64,000 nucleotides of DNA. Source: Ophiodon elongatus. Lineage: Eukaryota; Chordata; Actinopteri; Perciformes; Hexagrammidae. Location: positions 424,501 to 488,500 of the forward strand of contig JACSYO010002054.1 in NCBI GenBank assembly GCA_016806645.1, written 5' to 3'. The notes beneath the pieces are model-generated. The model searched no databases. It saw only the letters and a program-made list of their open reading frames with translations, and was not told where the DNA came from. This document shows, in pieces, positions 13,441-23,960 of the stretch; position 1 is the first letter of the stretch; the number at the start of each line of letters is the position of its first letter. The translations under genes and the position numbers were made by a program.

Positions 13441-13921
13441 CTCCTCTGAATATGACTCCCTTGTCTGTCAGGGGTCCGCCTGGTGTTTCAGGCGCAGTTA
13501 AACTGCAGATTAACGGTTTAAGTGCCGCCGTGAAGCGATGCCTCCTCTTGTCTGAGAGAACTTGGTGAAATAATAATACCAGCAGCGGCCGCCGGACCGC
13601 CACTGAGGAGACCGGGTTCTTCTCTTTCTTTTTTTGTTCTTCCTTTCCTTATATAAAAAAAAAAAAAAAAGCAAACAGTAAACAGTGGATGTGTTACAGT
13701 GCAGTCAGACAGGGACGCGTGTCTCCTCCCCTGCACACCGCGGCTACCCGTCGAAGAGATTCGGATTAACACTAATGAACTGGGTGGGGGGGTGAATAAT
13801 CTCCACGGGACCGTTTACGGGACGCAAAACTGACTCATTGTCTCGCTGTGGGATTTTTCTTTTCTTTTCTTTTTTTTTTTTTCCTTTTTTTTTCCCCCCT
13901 ACACCTCTCGGTCCGGAGACG
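13438..13921 (+). promoter_or_regulatory. Probable promoter and 5' untranslated region of the IgLON gene
   Basis: The stretch is GC-richer and more CpG-rich than its surroundings, with GCGGCCGCCGG at about 13585 and further CGs around 13715-13750. A TATA-like TTATATAAAA at 13649-13658 runs into an A tract; if used, it would give a 5' UTR of about 240 nt. A pyrimidine-rich tract (13856-13897) directly precedes the coding start. The transcription start cannot be fixed from sequence, and the boundaries given are those of the compositional change. Confidence 0.45.
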
Positions 13922-14094
13922 ATGTCTGTCCGGGGACACTTTGTCGCTGTTTCCAAATGCACACTTCTTCTCTCTCTGAGGATGTTGCTTCTTGTGCCTG
14001 CAGGGTTGCCGGTCCGCAGCCAAGGGGACTCTCAATCCGACAACAAAGTGATGGACAACATCACCGTCCGGCAAGGAGAGACGGTCTTTCTCAG
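13922..14094 (+). CDS. ntm/opcml: First coding exon of an IgLON cell-adhesion gene (neurotrimin/OPCML group)
   Basis: IgLON proteins are GPI-anchored neuronal surface molecules with three Ig domains; they mediate adhesion and shape neurite growth. This exon supplies only the start: residues 1-57 plus two bases of codon 58. The ATG at 13922 has A at -3 and no in-frame ATG between it and 13838. Residues about 13-29 are a hydrophobic signal-peptide core (LLLSLRMLLLVPAG), followed by the family hallmark PVRS at 30-33. Mature sequence follows, with N-glycosylation sequon NIT at 46-48 and the DNITVRQGE strand at 45-53. The exon ends AG/GTGAGT after ...FLR, just before the first Ig-domain cysteine, as in known IgLON genes. 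The KC (12-13), SLR (18-20) and MDN (44-46) positions favour neurotrimin or OPCML over LSAMP or NEGR1. The two cannot be separated from this exon alone. Confidence 0.88.
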
Positions 14095-14100
14095 GTGAGT
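14095..14100 (+). other. Splice donor of IgLON exon 1
   Basis: GTGAGT is a consensus 5' splice site directly after ...TTTCTCAG. It leaves two bases of an arginine codon to be completed by the next exon, a phase that fits the family. Confidence 0.85.
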
Positions 14101-15099
14101 CTGTGCTGCTGCTGCTGCTGCTTTTTTTTTTTGTATAATTCATAATATTCAGCTGCTGCTGCCTCGGAATTCTCCCCCTGAAGTTGGACGCTGCCTGCAG
14201 GCGTTCGTAATTGCAGTGTTTAGTGAGGGGAGACAGAGACGTGGCTGAAGTGTGTCTGTTTTATCATGTTCCCGCCGTTGGAAAAGAAAAAAAGGGGTGT
14301 GTGGGGTGAGGGGGGGGGTTCAGAGGATTAGTCTGTGGAAAACACTCAATTCAGAAGCGATACTCCGCTAATCTTTAGCAGCTGTTCATGAGGGACTTGG
14401 CGCTTTTAATTGTTGTGTGACGGTGCAGAACTAAAGGTGGAGAGGAGGAAAAAAGTGCGCTTCTGGAAGGAGAGGAAGAGCAAAGGCTGTGAGTGCTGAG
14501 GAGGGAGGGCAAGGGGAGGAGGGAGGGCAAGGGGAGGAGGGATGTGCGAGGTGAGGAAAAAAAAAAGAAAAAGAAGAAGAAAACAAATCACACATACAAT
14601 AAATAGTGCAGGCGCAGAAATGGATTGACTAGCAATTCCTCAGGACGGGAGATTGTCTGCGGTGACCTTTCCCCTCCTCCGCGCCCTCAGAGGCTTACTG
14701 GACATAGACGGATTTATGTTGCTTTCAAGTGCTGTCGGGAAATGTCCAGCAATAATCACAACGGCCAAGAGAAGGTTTTATTTTTTGTACCAGAGTTGGT
14801 GAGATGTGATGTGTGGGAGGCAGGAGGCCATGGGGGGGCAGTTAAAGTGTTGCTCTTCTGCTTTAGCATTGTGGCCACGGATGAGCCTGAAGGAAGGAGT
14901 TTAAAGGAAGTGACAAGGAAGCTGTGTTTGAGGCTTTTCTTGGTGGCAGTCATTTTCAGTATTTTCACTTTATGTTGGACTCAAATGATGCAGGCTAAGG
15001 GTATAATTCACAATTATATGCCACAGGCCTGTGATCACAAAAAACATAATTTGTATATTTAACTAGATTTACACAACCAGAAAGGTGCATTCAATGGTG
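14101..15099. other. Proximal intron sequence
   Basis: Purine-rich blocks with a near-perfect 18-bp duplication (14501-14537) are present. An open frame of 145 codons at 14625-15062 has no recognised domain and mixed composition; it is probably chance. GC content is above the window average for the first few hundred bases, as is common just downstream of a CpG-rich promoter. Confidence 0.4.
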
Positions 15100-15134
15100 C
15101 TGATCTCTGCCAGGTGTGCCTGCCACGGCCACTG

Positions 15135-15182
<48 letters not shown>

Positions 15183-15760
15183 TTGAATGAACACAAGCCA
15201 CAGTTGGCTAACCCCGCATCTAGACCGCAAGTGTGTGAGACGTGGTTTCCACTCACACGTCTCACACGACAGACATGCTCTCATTTTAATTCATGCAGAG
15301 GTCTGCACCGTGTACATGACTCAGCTCTCCGTCTCGGGGGCGTAACCACGGTTTCAAGTTCATTCAGGCTTCAAGTCTATTTTTTACGTCAACACACCTG
15401 TAAACGTGAGGTTGATGCCCGGTAATAACTGTGCCTCTGGCCGCTGGGCGGCGGTGATGCTCTCAGTTGTGTGCGTGGTTCTCTGAGCTGTTAGTGGTTA
15501 GCCAAACATAGACCCCAAATAATAAGAGGAGGCAAGCTTTTTCCCCTACTGTGGACACAAAGCCACAGCAGGGGGGTCGGAGAATCACTCAGCTGTGTTA
15601 TCAGTGAGTGAGGAGTCAGCATGCGGTCAATGGCAGTATAAAACAGGCAGTAAGGGGTGTTTTGCGAAAGTGTGAGTCACCGCAACCACGAGAGGTCCTT
15701 GAGCATGCAGCCATAACTGGACACCCAAAATATTATGCAGTTTGCTGCAACAGAATGTGA
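15100..15760 (+). repeat. Dispersed repeat, copy 2, containing a TG microsatellite
   Basis: This is collinear with 2530-2830 on the same strand: GCCAGGTGTG, GTTGGCTAACCCC, TCTAGACCGCAAGTGTG, CAGTATAAAACAGGCA, AAGTGTGAGTCACC, GAGAGGTCC and CATGCAGCCATA occur in order. Here the element holds a (TG) tract at 15138-15181 and extra central sequence (about 15240-15600) absent from copy 1. Either copy 1 has lost the centre or this copy gained an insertion. Confidence 0.7.
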
Positions 15761-15792
15761 GATTAGCAGTGGACAGACACATGTGCACACAT

Positions 15793-15846
15793 ACTCACTC
15801 ACTCACTCACTCACTCACTCACTCACTCACTTACTCACTCACTCAC
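15793..15846. repeat. (ACTC)n microsatellite
   Basis: About 13 tetranucleotide units with one TTAC interruption. It adjoins the right end of dispersed repeat copy 2 within about 35 bp. Confidence 0.9.
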
Positions 15847-16139
15847 GCAAGCAAGCTCATAATTCTCCTGGCGGGGATTGAAAATAACGTATTTAGAACA
15901 AAAAAAGTGAATCACTAGTGATTCAGGCATCAGCAAGTCAACCTAATTGATGACCATGCATCAAATCTGATAACCTGAATAGCTTTTGTATCCTCAAAGC
16001 ATGCATTCTAGATTTTTCATGTATAAATAACATTACAATAGGATATCTATCCTGTTCCGTATCAGTAATCTTTGGGTAACAACTTAATCAATTACATGTC
16101 TCCTCGTAGAAATACAAATAAAAACATGTTGAATGCTAC

Positions 16140-16960
16140 TCTTGACACCAGTCATCAGCAAGGTGAGGAGGAGCTCCATTGGCTGTAGCTTCATTTACTG
16201 TGAGCTCACTCAGTGAGGGGAGGAGGCAGGCTGACTGCTTAGGATTCCAACAACAGGATAATAGAAAAACCAGACGAAGGTCAATATTCTGCTCATCTGG
16301 GTTCTTTTATATATAATATATTTAAGACTCCCTGTCCTGTGTCAGTTTTACAAGTGCGCTGCATTGCAGTTCTTCCCCCTCCAGACATTGTTAAAGGCCT
16401 ACTGGGAAGAAAACTCATTTCTAGGAAGTTTGGTGGCAGATAATTTCACATGTCCTCTCAAAAGGAAACGTCTGTTATTTTGAACCTGGACCTCAGGTTT
16501 TTGTGTCCAACTGACTAATGGGGACTGCAGTTTTTTAAATTGGTCTAGCAATGATATCCTTTGGGGCAATTCTGCATCATTAATGTACATCCACTGAAAG
16601 TGCTTTATTTCCACTGACAGGCTCAGATTGTTATTATAAGTGTCGAACAGCAATATGGAAAAAACCCATTTGGGGAAATATAAAAATGTTTTCTCTTTAG
16701 CTTTCGCTAGATCGAGTCTGTTTATTATTGTGTTTAACTAAGTCTCGCTCAGGGGGAAGTCTTGTTCTCAAATCTCACGAGAGGTGACTTGTTGCTGGAC
16801 GACAATGGAGGAAACGTGAGCGAGAGCTGGAGAGAGGAGTGTTGTTTTGGAGTACAGCTTAGTGTTACCTGAACGATTGTCAACGTCATGGCTGAATATG
16901 TAGCTGATTTTGACAATGTGGATGAGTCCTAACCCACTTGAGAGATTTCAGAACGAGACT
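16140..16960 (+). mobile_element. DNA-transposon-like remnant with a broken coding start
   Basis: At 16888 an ATG opens a frame beginning MAEYVADFDNVDES, followed by two stop codons that flank PT and then by EISERDFNS. The acidic, protein-like composition across both stops suggests the first codons of a decayed transposon gene. Upstream, CTCGCTCAGGGGGAAGTCTTG and CACGAGAGG words resemble 5' regions of teleost DNA transposons carrying THAP or nuclease genes. No transposase core was found. The class is not certain, and the left boundary is approximate. Confidence 0.35.
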
Positions 16961-17189
16961 TCAATTCCAAAAACTGTTGTCCTCGTTAGTCACTTCGACT
17001 GAAAAACGTGGAGAAATAGGGATCAGATTGAATAACACAGAATTTACCATCTAAGATTCATCCTCTTGGATGAGTATTTGTGTAATCTACGCTCATCTAT
17101 CATCTCAAGCGAGGCTCCTGTTGAAGCACTTGACAGCTCCAGTCGAGTACTGCGCTGTCCTGACTTTCAGGCTTCACTGCTGTCCTCCA

Positions 17190-18110
17190 TGGAGAGCATA
17201 CTGCTGTCATGTCCTCTCTCAGGACCACGGACAGCATACTCATGTCCTCCTTCAGGGCCATGGAGATCATACTGCTGTCATATCCTCTCTCAGGACCACG
17301 GACAGCATACTCATGTCCTCCTTCAGGACCATGGAGATCATACTGCTGTCATATCCTCTCTCAGGACCACGGACAGCATACTCATGTCCTCCTTCAGGAC
17401 CATGGAGATCATACTGCTGTCATGTCCTCTCTCAGGACCACGGACAGCATACTCATGTCCTCCTTCAGGACCAAACAACCCACCCCCAACCACACACAAC
17501 CACCCCCACCATGGAGATCATACTGCTGTCATGTCCTCTCTCAGGACCACGGACAGCATACTCATGTCCTCCTTCAGGACCATGGAGATCATACTGCTGT
17601 CATATCCTCTCTCAGGACCACGGACAGCATACTCATGTCCTCCTTCAGGACCATGGAGATCATACTGCTGTCATGTCCTCTCTCAGGACCACGGACAGCA
17701 TACTCATGTCCTCCTTCAGGACCATGGAGATCATACTGCTGTCATATCCTCTCTCAGGACCACGGACAGCATACTCATGTCCTCCTTCAGGACCATGGAG
17801 AGCATACTGCTGTCATGTCCTCCTTCAGGGCCATGGAGATCATACTGCTGTCATGTCCTCTCTCAGGACCATGGACAACATACTCCCATCCTCCTTCAGG
17901 ACCATGGAGAGCATACTGCTGTCCTCCTTCAGGACCATGGAACGCATACTGCTGTCCTGTCCTCATTCAGGACCATGGAGAGCATACACCTGTCCTCCTT
18001 TGGGACCATGGAGAGCATACTCCTGTCCTCCTTCGGGACCATGGAACGCATACTGCTGTCCTCATTCAGGACCATGGAACGCATACTGCTGTCCTGTCCT
18101 CCTTCATAAA
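17190..18110. repeat. 71-bp minisatellite grading into 33-bp units
   Basis: Eight nearly identical 71-bp units (phases at 17224, 17295, 17366, 17437, 17546, 17617, 17688, 17759) each consist of a 33-bp half (ACCACGGACAGCATACTCAT...) and a 38-bp half (ACCATGGAGATCATACTGCT...). The 38-bp half is a 33-bp monomer with five extra bases. A C-rich insert at about 17474-17508 interrupts the array. From about 17790 to 18110 the units become 33-bp and longer variants. The plus strand is open in all three frames (313-358 codons), because 71 is not a multiple of three and no phase of the unit contains a stop. These frames are not treated as genes. Confidence 0.95.
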
Positions 18111-21100
18111 CATAGACAACATACTGTCCATAGCAATATGCTGTAAGTAACAACCCCATGTGTCTGCTGTATAGTACACTGCCAAAGCTCATTATTTCCT
18201 CTGATCAGTTCCATATTACTGCTGTGTATGTGAGCCAGCCTGCACCATTTAGCTTGTATTGTTGATGGAAGACTCATTACAGTTTTGCTGCTATTACTAT
18301 TGGCATGCACTGTTCAGCTGTACTCAGGTCAGTGTGACCGGCAGATCTGCGCATCAATTCTCCAGGCTGAGTAGTAATGGCCGTTTCAGGCCTACATTGA
18401 TGGCTATACTTTGCTTTCATCTTGTTGGTGAGTGTCCCACTCATATCATCACCTGGGTTGAAAAGGCATTTGAATCTGAAGTGCATGCTGTTATCAGGCT
18501 GGATGCTCAACTTGTAATGCTGTCCAGATGTCTAGTTGCCCATAAAGTCAGCCTTTCACTCATCTTGACAATGGATAACAACTGCAGTTGTTGCGTTAGG
18601 AGGAGATTTAAATGGGTGAACTGTCTTCGTTTTCAGTAATCGTACAGATCATTCTTGCACGGCGTTTGACTGCGGGTAATATTACGTTTCTTTAATCCAT
18701 AAGACTATCGGCATTTTCAACAGCACTGATAGGTTGAAAGTGAAAAGGTTTGACGAATTGCCCTCAAAGCTTTGTTTGTCCTTTGTGTCCGTATTATTCC
18801 ATAATGCTCCTGGGACGAACTGAAGCCAGGACAGTGGCCTATGCAGTAGGTGTGATCAGGCTGCCTGCCAGCCAGTCAAGATTGGGTTCCGTTCCTGATC
18901 CTCAGTCGGGGACAGCTTCTAATCCTTCATTGCAGACTCCTTTTCACTCACTTAATATATAGTCAGCTGACATCCTGAGCGATGCCCACGCTGACCTCTA
19001 AGTCAGCTGTATTTAGTGCACACAGAACTGTGAGTGGTCCTCTTCAGGGCAGTGGAGAGACCGAGCTTGGCAGTCCAACAGCATATATGAAGCACATGGA
19101 ATATAAGAGCAAGGTTAAAATCAAACGTATTAGCAGTAGCACGATACCGATACAGGCCACCCTCTGTTAGCTCGATGAGCCAATTTGTATTGCCTTCGTA
19201 GTCCCTGGATAATTAGGATGTATTGCATTCCTCTGTCACACACGGTGTTATAGACGTGAGTCTCACCACCCCTGCTGTGCTCTGTGCTAACAAGCGTCGA
19301 GTTGCCCTTTTTGACAACTGCCAAAACTGAGGGTGGTATCGGGCTCTCAGCGAGGGAGAGCCAGAGCTGCCTCTTTCCTTCCTGTCTGCGTTGCTTTCGG
19401 GTCCGTGGACTAATTTGTGGAGTTGATGAATAAATATCACTAATTATCACTTTATCTCGATGTGATCTGAGCTCTCACTCTCCAGCTGATCCCCTGATAA
19501 AACCTCCTGTGGAGATTACAGCACAACTACAGCATCACAACATGGGCACATATTGCACATATACAGGGTGCCATATATGCTGCCCATTTCCCCCCTCTGC
19601 TCTATATATCCCTGCCTCTGGTGACTCACCCCCCCTCCACCTCATAGTGGTGTAGTTCATCAATAGACCATATACAATTCCTAAAATAAAATATATTTGC
19701 ATCGTGAAAAAACTTGCACCCTATATTCATATGAATACAAATAGGGATTCTAGGCATTAGAAAGATGGAAGTTTGTTGTTGCATTTTCTGACAAAACTGT
19801 TGATTACATTCTGCACAGCAGAAGCAGAGCGTGTCTGGAGAATGATGATTTTTTTAACTGTGATGCCGTTTGATTGCACCCAGAACTAGATGATGGAAGT
19901 GTTTCTGTCTGACTGATTGAGCTGAGATGACTTCACAAAGACGACGCCGCCATTGCAAAAGCAAATTGTGAACTATTTTTAAGTGGTGACTGTAAATCTC
20001 CATCCATAATAAATTGTGCACTATAAACGCACAGCACTGTGCTTGACATAAAGCAGACTCTAACTGGATTCATTGAGAAGCACATTAATTTCCCAAGGCT
20101 CTGTCCATTCAAATGGATTTGAAAAAAGAGACACGCTGCCTCTTGAGACTGCGATTAATGAATGTCACCACAGTGGCCGAGGTGAGCCGCCAACCTCCCG
20201 AGACGCTTATCTACCTGCACAGACCATGCTGGTCTCAGAACCACATCATGTTAACAGTTATTCCTTTCTCTCCTTGTTCGCCCGATGAATGCATTAAAGA
20301 TTCAGGTTAAATGTTTCAGGAATGAGGCTTTGTTCCAAACGGGGACACGCTTTTAACTGCCTTGATATTTAGTTTGCATGTCGAAATATATTCCTGAAAC
20401 ACGTGCGAATGTGTATTCTTATATGCGGCTTCTAGCTTGTTGCATGTTGCATGAGAACACATGCATCAGTGTTGTGAATGGAACTATCGCCGATGAAGAT
20501 TTTTCCATCCAGTCCATGTTTGGAGTTTAAGCTGCTCTCTAGGGGACGTTCATTTAATTCCTCGGATGCCATGGGCCAAGATTGGAAAGCTGATAATTTG
20601 ATTTCACAGAGGGATGCTAACGATTCTCTCTGTAATTCCATTTTCTTTCACCTTGCATCGTCTAGCCAGGCTTTCATCAATCAGTCCCACGTTTTCACTT
20701 ATTGTCTTCACATTACTGTGCCAGAAAGGGCTTTTCACCGTCAAAATAAAAAGGCTCTGATTGCAAGAATGGCAGCAGAATAGGACCACTGTACGATTTC
20801 ATCAGTTATAAGATTCTTTCCAATAGAGTAATATAGCTGAAAGCATTTTTCGCATTTTATTAAACACTAGTAGATGTGTTTTTTGTTTTTTCTTAGTGTA
20901 TATCACTTAGCCTAAGTGTCAAAGAGGGACTGAAGTCAGCCTGAAAAATGATACATTTCTATCATTCAGTCTGAAGGGATTGTAGCACAATGCAATGTGG
21001 TTCTTCTGACTGGTTGTGTACAGCATGTGGATTCACCAGGATTTAGGTGTGGCGCATTAGAGATATATTTGGATAGCTTTTACCTCTTTTCTTGCTTATG

Positions 21101-21339
21101 TCATCAGCAAAATGGCACAGATCTATTATGAAATGCAGAATGTACAGATACAGATGACTAACAGGTCACAGAGCATTCACTAGAATTAATAAGAATATCA
21201 GTAAGTAGAACCATAACTTTAAAATGCATTTTTGGCCACTTGGGAGCAGCAGAAACAAATTGTTAATTCGATCATTTTTAATGGGGTAGTTCATAGTATT
21301 AAGTGGCAAATAGTTGTGAACTTGCAACTAACTGACTAA
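18111..21339. other. Intron sequence, nothing recognised
   Basis: Frames of up to 126 codons (18259-18639) lack domains and look random. A stretch at about 20070-20290 has balanced composition with several ATTAATG words and might be regulatory; there is no direct evidence. Confidence 0.4.
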
Positions 21340-21349
21340 GACAGTCCAC

Positions 21350-21490
21350 ATGGATTTATATCACATAACTTACGTACTTAAGTGATAACACTTGCGTAGT
21401 TATTTTTCATTCCGAAACACGATTTTTTCCTAAACCGAACCGAGTTGTTTCCTGTGAAGATGGAAATTTTATTTGAAAAGACTGTGTGCA
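21350..21490 (+). repeat. Dispersed teleost repeat (partner at 51095-51200)
   Basis: The ACTTACGTACTTAAGTGATAAC block followed within 70 bp by TTTTTTCCTAAACCGAACCGAG matches a word pattern widespread in teleost intergenic DNA. A related stretch lies at 51095-51200 in the opposite orientation. The element class is unknown. Confidence 0.4.
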
Positions 21491-21785
21491 TGTAACGAGC
21501 GAAAATTGACACGTTTTGCTGGACATCAGTAGGCGAACACATGAAAAACACATGTTGTATGATCAGCTAGTGTTTTTATTTAGAGTAAATAGCAGGTGGC
21601 TTAATATTGATCCTTGTGGGACACCTTAAACAAACATCTGGGGATTTGATTTGAAAACAGGACGAGACATACTTACTATGAGAGTTAATGTTGGTTTGTC
21701 CTTTAATTCGTCACCCATCCTTTATATGCAATCGTGTAGAAAATGGTGGAGGGGTTGGAACTATGACCTGTGGTTTACGATTAAT

Positions 21786-22062
21786 TGTTAAATGGACTGT
21801 ACTTGAATTGATCTTTTCTAGCCTTCCGACTACTCAAAGCACTTTAACACTACTTGTCATCACTCACCCATTCACACTCATTCATACACTGATGGCAGGG
21901 GCTACCATGCATGGTGCCATTCATACACATGAACAGCTTGCGGGAGCATATTGGGGTTAAGAGTCTTGCCCAAGGACACATCGACATGGATTAGTGTAGC
22001 CGGGGATCAAACCGCCGATCCTCTGATTGAAGGACGACCCTGCACCGTCACCGTCGCCTGCA
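21786..22062 (-). mobile_element. tRNA-derived SINE, near full length
   Basis: On the minus strand the element has a tRNA-like head with a B-box-like GGTTTGATCC, then the core CGATGTGTCCTTGGGCAAGA, a GTGTGAATGGGTGAGTGATGA block, and a tail containing AAAGTGCTTTGAGTAGTCGGAAG. The tail resembles an L2-type LINE 3' end. It aligns end to end with the copy at 44194-44492. Confidence 0.85.
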
Positions 22063-23131
22063 AGGAAGCCAGTTATAGAACTATTTTTCATTCCTTAATA
22101 GCCCTCAATTATAATTTTCATTAAAACGGTTAATATTGTTATTTCAGTTTAAAATGGTTTTGAAGATAGCAAAGACATTAATTTGAAACCAATGGAAAAT
22201 CAATGAGTGAGAAAAATAGTTAATAGTCTTGGTGAGGGTTACAGTAAGACTGTGCCACAGTGTTTACATACGCATTTAGAGATGGCTTATAACGGGACCA
22301 TATCTCAAGATGTGTTACTTAAGCAAGTTAAATCAATGTGAAGCCAGTTAAAAAAGGTCAATCATTTCAGTGAGATTTGAAGTATCAAATAAGACTTGGA
22401 TAAAGAATCCACTATCTAAAAGGCAGCCGGCTAAAAACTGTTATGTCATATTTTGCAATCGTACGTTTCATCTACAAATCTTAATCAAAAAGACAGAGGA
22501 GTCGTCTGGTGTTGTATTTTGTGACATAGGCTTGTGCAGATGCTCTGGGAAAGAGCTTGGCCTACATATACAGGCTCTCCATATTGTTGATGAGAATAAT
22601 CCCATATCTCCAGTGGATTACAGTGTGAGGACTTTCTGAACTGTGGAACAGTGGCGGTTCATCGTTAGTCATTTCTGGAAGATATCTTTTTTTTTTTTCT
22701 TCGTTTCCCCTCTCACACTTGTCTTGCTTTGATGTGATTTAATTCTGCCTTGAATGCTGTCCAGGAAATTACAAAGCTTCTGTAATGAAGTGTGACTGAT
22801 TGGACAAGTGCCCTTGTGCGAACCTTCATTTTTCGGCAATCCAGGAAGTTTGAAATGAGTGCTGAGAAGGTTGGATTGTGCAGATTGATTTTCATAGCCT
22901 AAATGCCCAGCAATTTGAAGCTTTCTGGTACCCATTCTGTGAAGTTGATAATCCTCTGATAGGGCTGTTGCTCAAATAACCAAGATGTTCCAGTCTTTTC
23001 AAACAGCTCGAGCTTGCAATTGTGCCACAAATAAACTGCTCAGTATAGTTAGAGCTGTCATCTCCAAGTTTTATCAGCCATTGTGAAATAAAGCCTGCCC
23101 TGCATGGAGCCCCAAAGTGGGTACAATTAGA
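22063..23131. other. Intron sequence, nothing recognised
   Basis: AT-rich sequence with a poly-T tract near 22688-22699. Open frames of 60-90 codons have no recognised motif. Confidence 0.4.
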
Positions 23132-23149
23132 TGGGGGGAGGGAGAGAGA

Positions 23150-23228
<79 letters not shown>

Positions 23229-23240
23229 AGGGAGGGAGAG
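23132..23240. repeat. (GA)n microsatellite, interrupted
   Basis: A purine tract of about 105 bases, mostly GA with GGA interruptions, ending in GGGA units. Long perfect purine/pyrimidine tracts can adopt triplex DNA; this is a property of the sequence class and is not shown to occur here. Confidence 0.95.
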
Positions 23241-23533
23241 AATGAGAATATAAGAACATGAAAAATAATCATTGTAATTGTGAAATCTTTTTACAATATA
23301 AAAATGGAAATTATAAATAAAATATATATAAATATTAAAAATGGAAATTATTTTAAAAGCTTAACCAATAATTATATACATTTTAATTTCACTAAATTAT
23401 TATTTCTTTCATTTCAAAATATCCTTTTTCAAAATAAAAATGTCGAAATACGATCTTTATTTCATGTACCATTTTAGAAAATAATTAATATCCCCTATTA
23501 CTTCATTATGTTGTTTTTCATGACAGTGGAGTC

Positions 23534-23562
23534 AAAGGTGAGGTGCCCCCCCCCTCACCTTT
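23534..23562. repeat. Perfect 10-bp inverted repeat with C-rich loop
   Basis: AAAGGTGAGG (23534-23543) pairs exactly with CCTCACCTTT (23553-23562) across a nine-base C-rich loop. No poly-U or RNA-gene context accompanies it, so a transcript function is not supported. Confidence 0.7.
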
Positions 23563-23732
23563 CAGCCAATCACATGTGCTCTCAGCCTCACAGCAGGCTA
23601 CTAAACCGCCGTTAGCTCCTGTTAGCTGTAAACAACAATGCCACAGTGATTCTGAATGAACCAACTAGAGGCTGCTGCTGTTAAGAAAAAGAGTCGCAGT
23701 AATTACCTTCTCCTTTAATTTACTCTACAAAA

Positions 23733-23960
23733 AGGGTCGGCAACCTTTTTGATGTAAAGGGCTATTTTTAAATTCCCTTGTTAATCAGTTTGCCATATCA
23801 ACTTTCAGGTTAACATTAAGTTTAATTATGATACAACATCTAAATTTAAATCCCCTTCGGATCTGTAATTGTATTCCATCCATATAGGCAACGTGCACAG
23901 CAACATAAACATAATCTACCATAATCAGGTTTGTAATTATATGCATATGAAAACATCCAC
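23733..23960 (+). mobile_element. hAT-like nonautonomous element fragment, copy 2
   Basis: It begins AGGGTCGGCAACCTTTTTGATGTAAAGGGC, close to hAT/Charlie-type ends, and continues with a block (AGGTTAACAT...AATTATGATACAACATC) shared with the minus-strand copy at 9783-9908. The right end is not defined, and no transposase sequence was seen. Confidence 0.55.

Noticed and set aside
13838..13921. Upstream extension of the IgLON reading frame
   Set aside because: The frame begins at TTG, not ATG, and the added residues come from a poly-pyrimidine tract. The ATG at 13922 fits the family's signal-peptide length.
14625..15062. 145-codon frame just downstream of the IgLON exon as a second exon
   Set aside because: It contains no Ig-domain motif, would not continue the Ig strand, and no acceptor joins it in the needed phase.
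15793..15846. CRISPR-like or telomere-like array
   Set aside because: It is a simple ACTC tetranucleotide run with no spacers.
17066..18150. Three overlapping open frames of 313-358 codons
   Set aside because: They are produced by a tandem repeat without stops in any phase. The peptides in the three frames are phase-shifted versions of one cycle, with no domain. Kept only as a finding.
18259..18639. 126-codon frame as a gene
   Set aside because: No domain, no recognisable start context or splice structure, and composition like the surrounding noncoding DNA.
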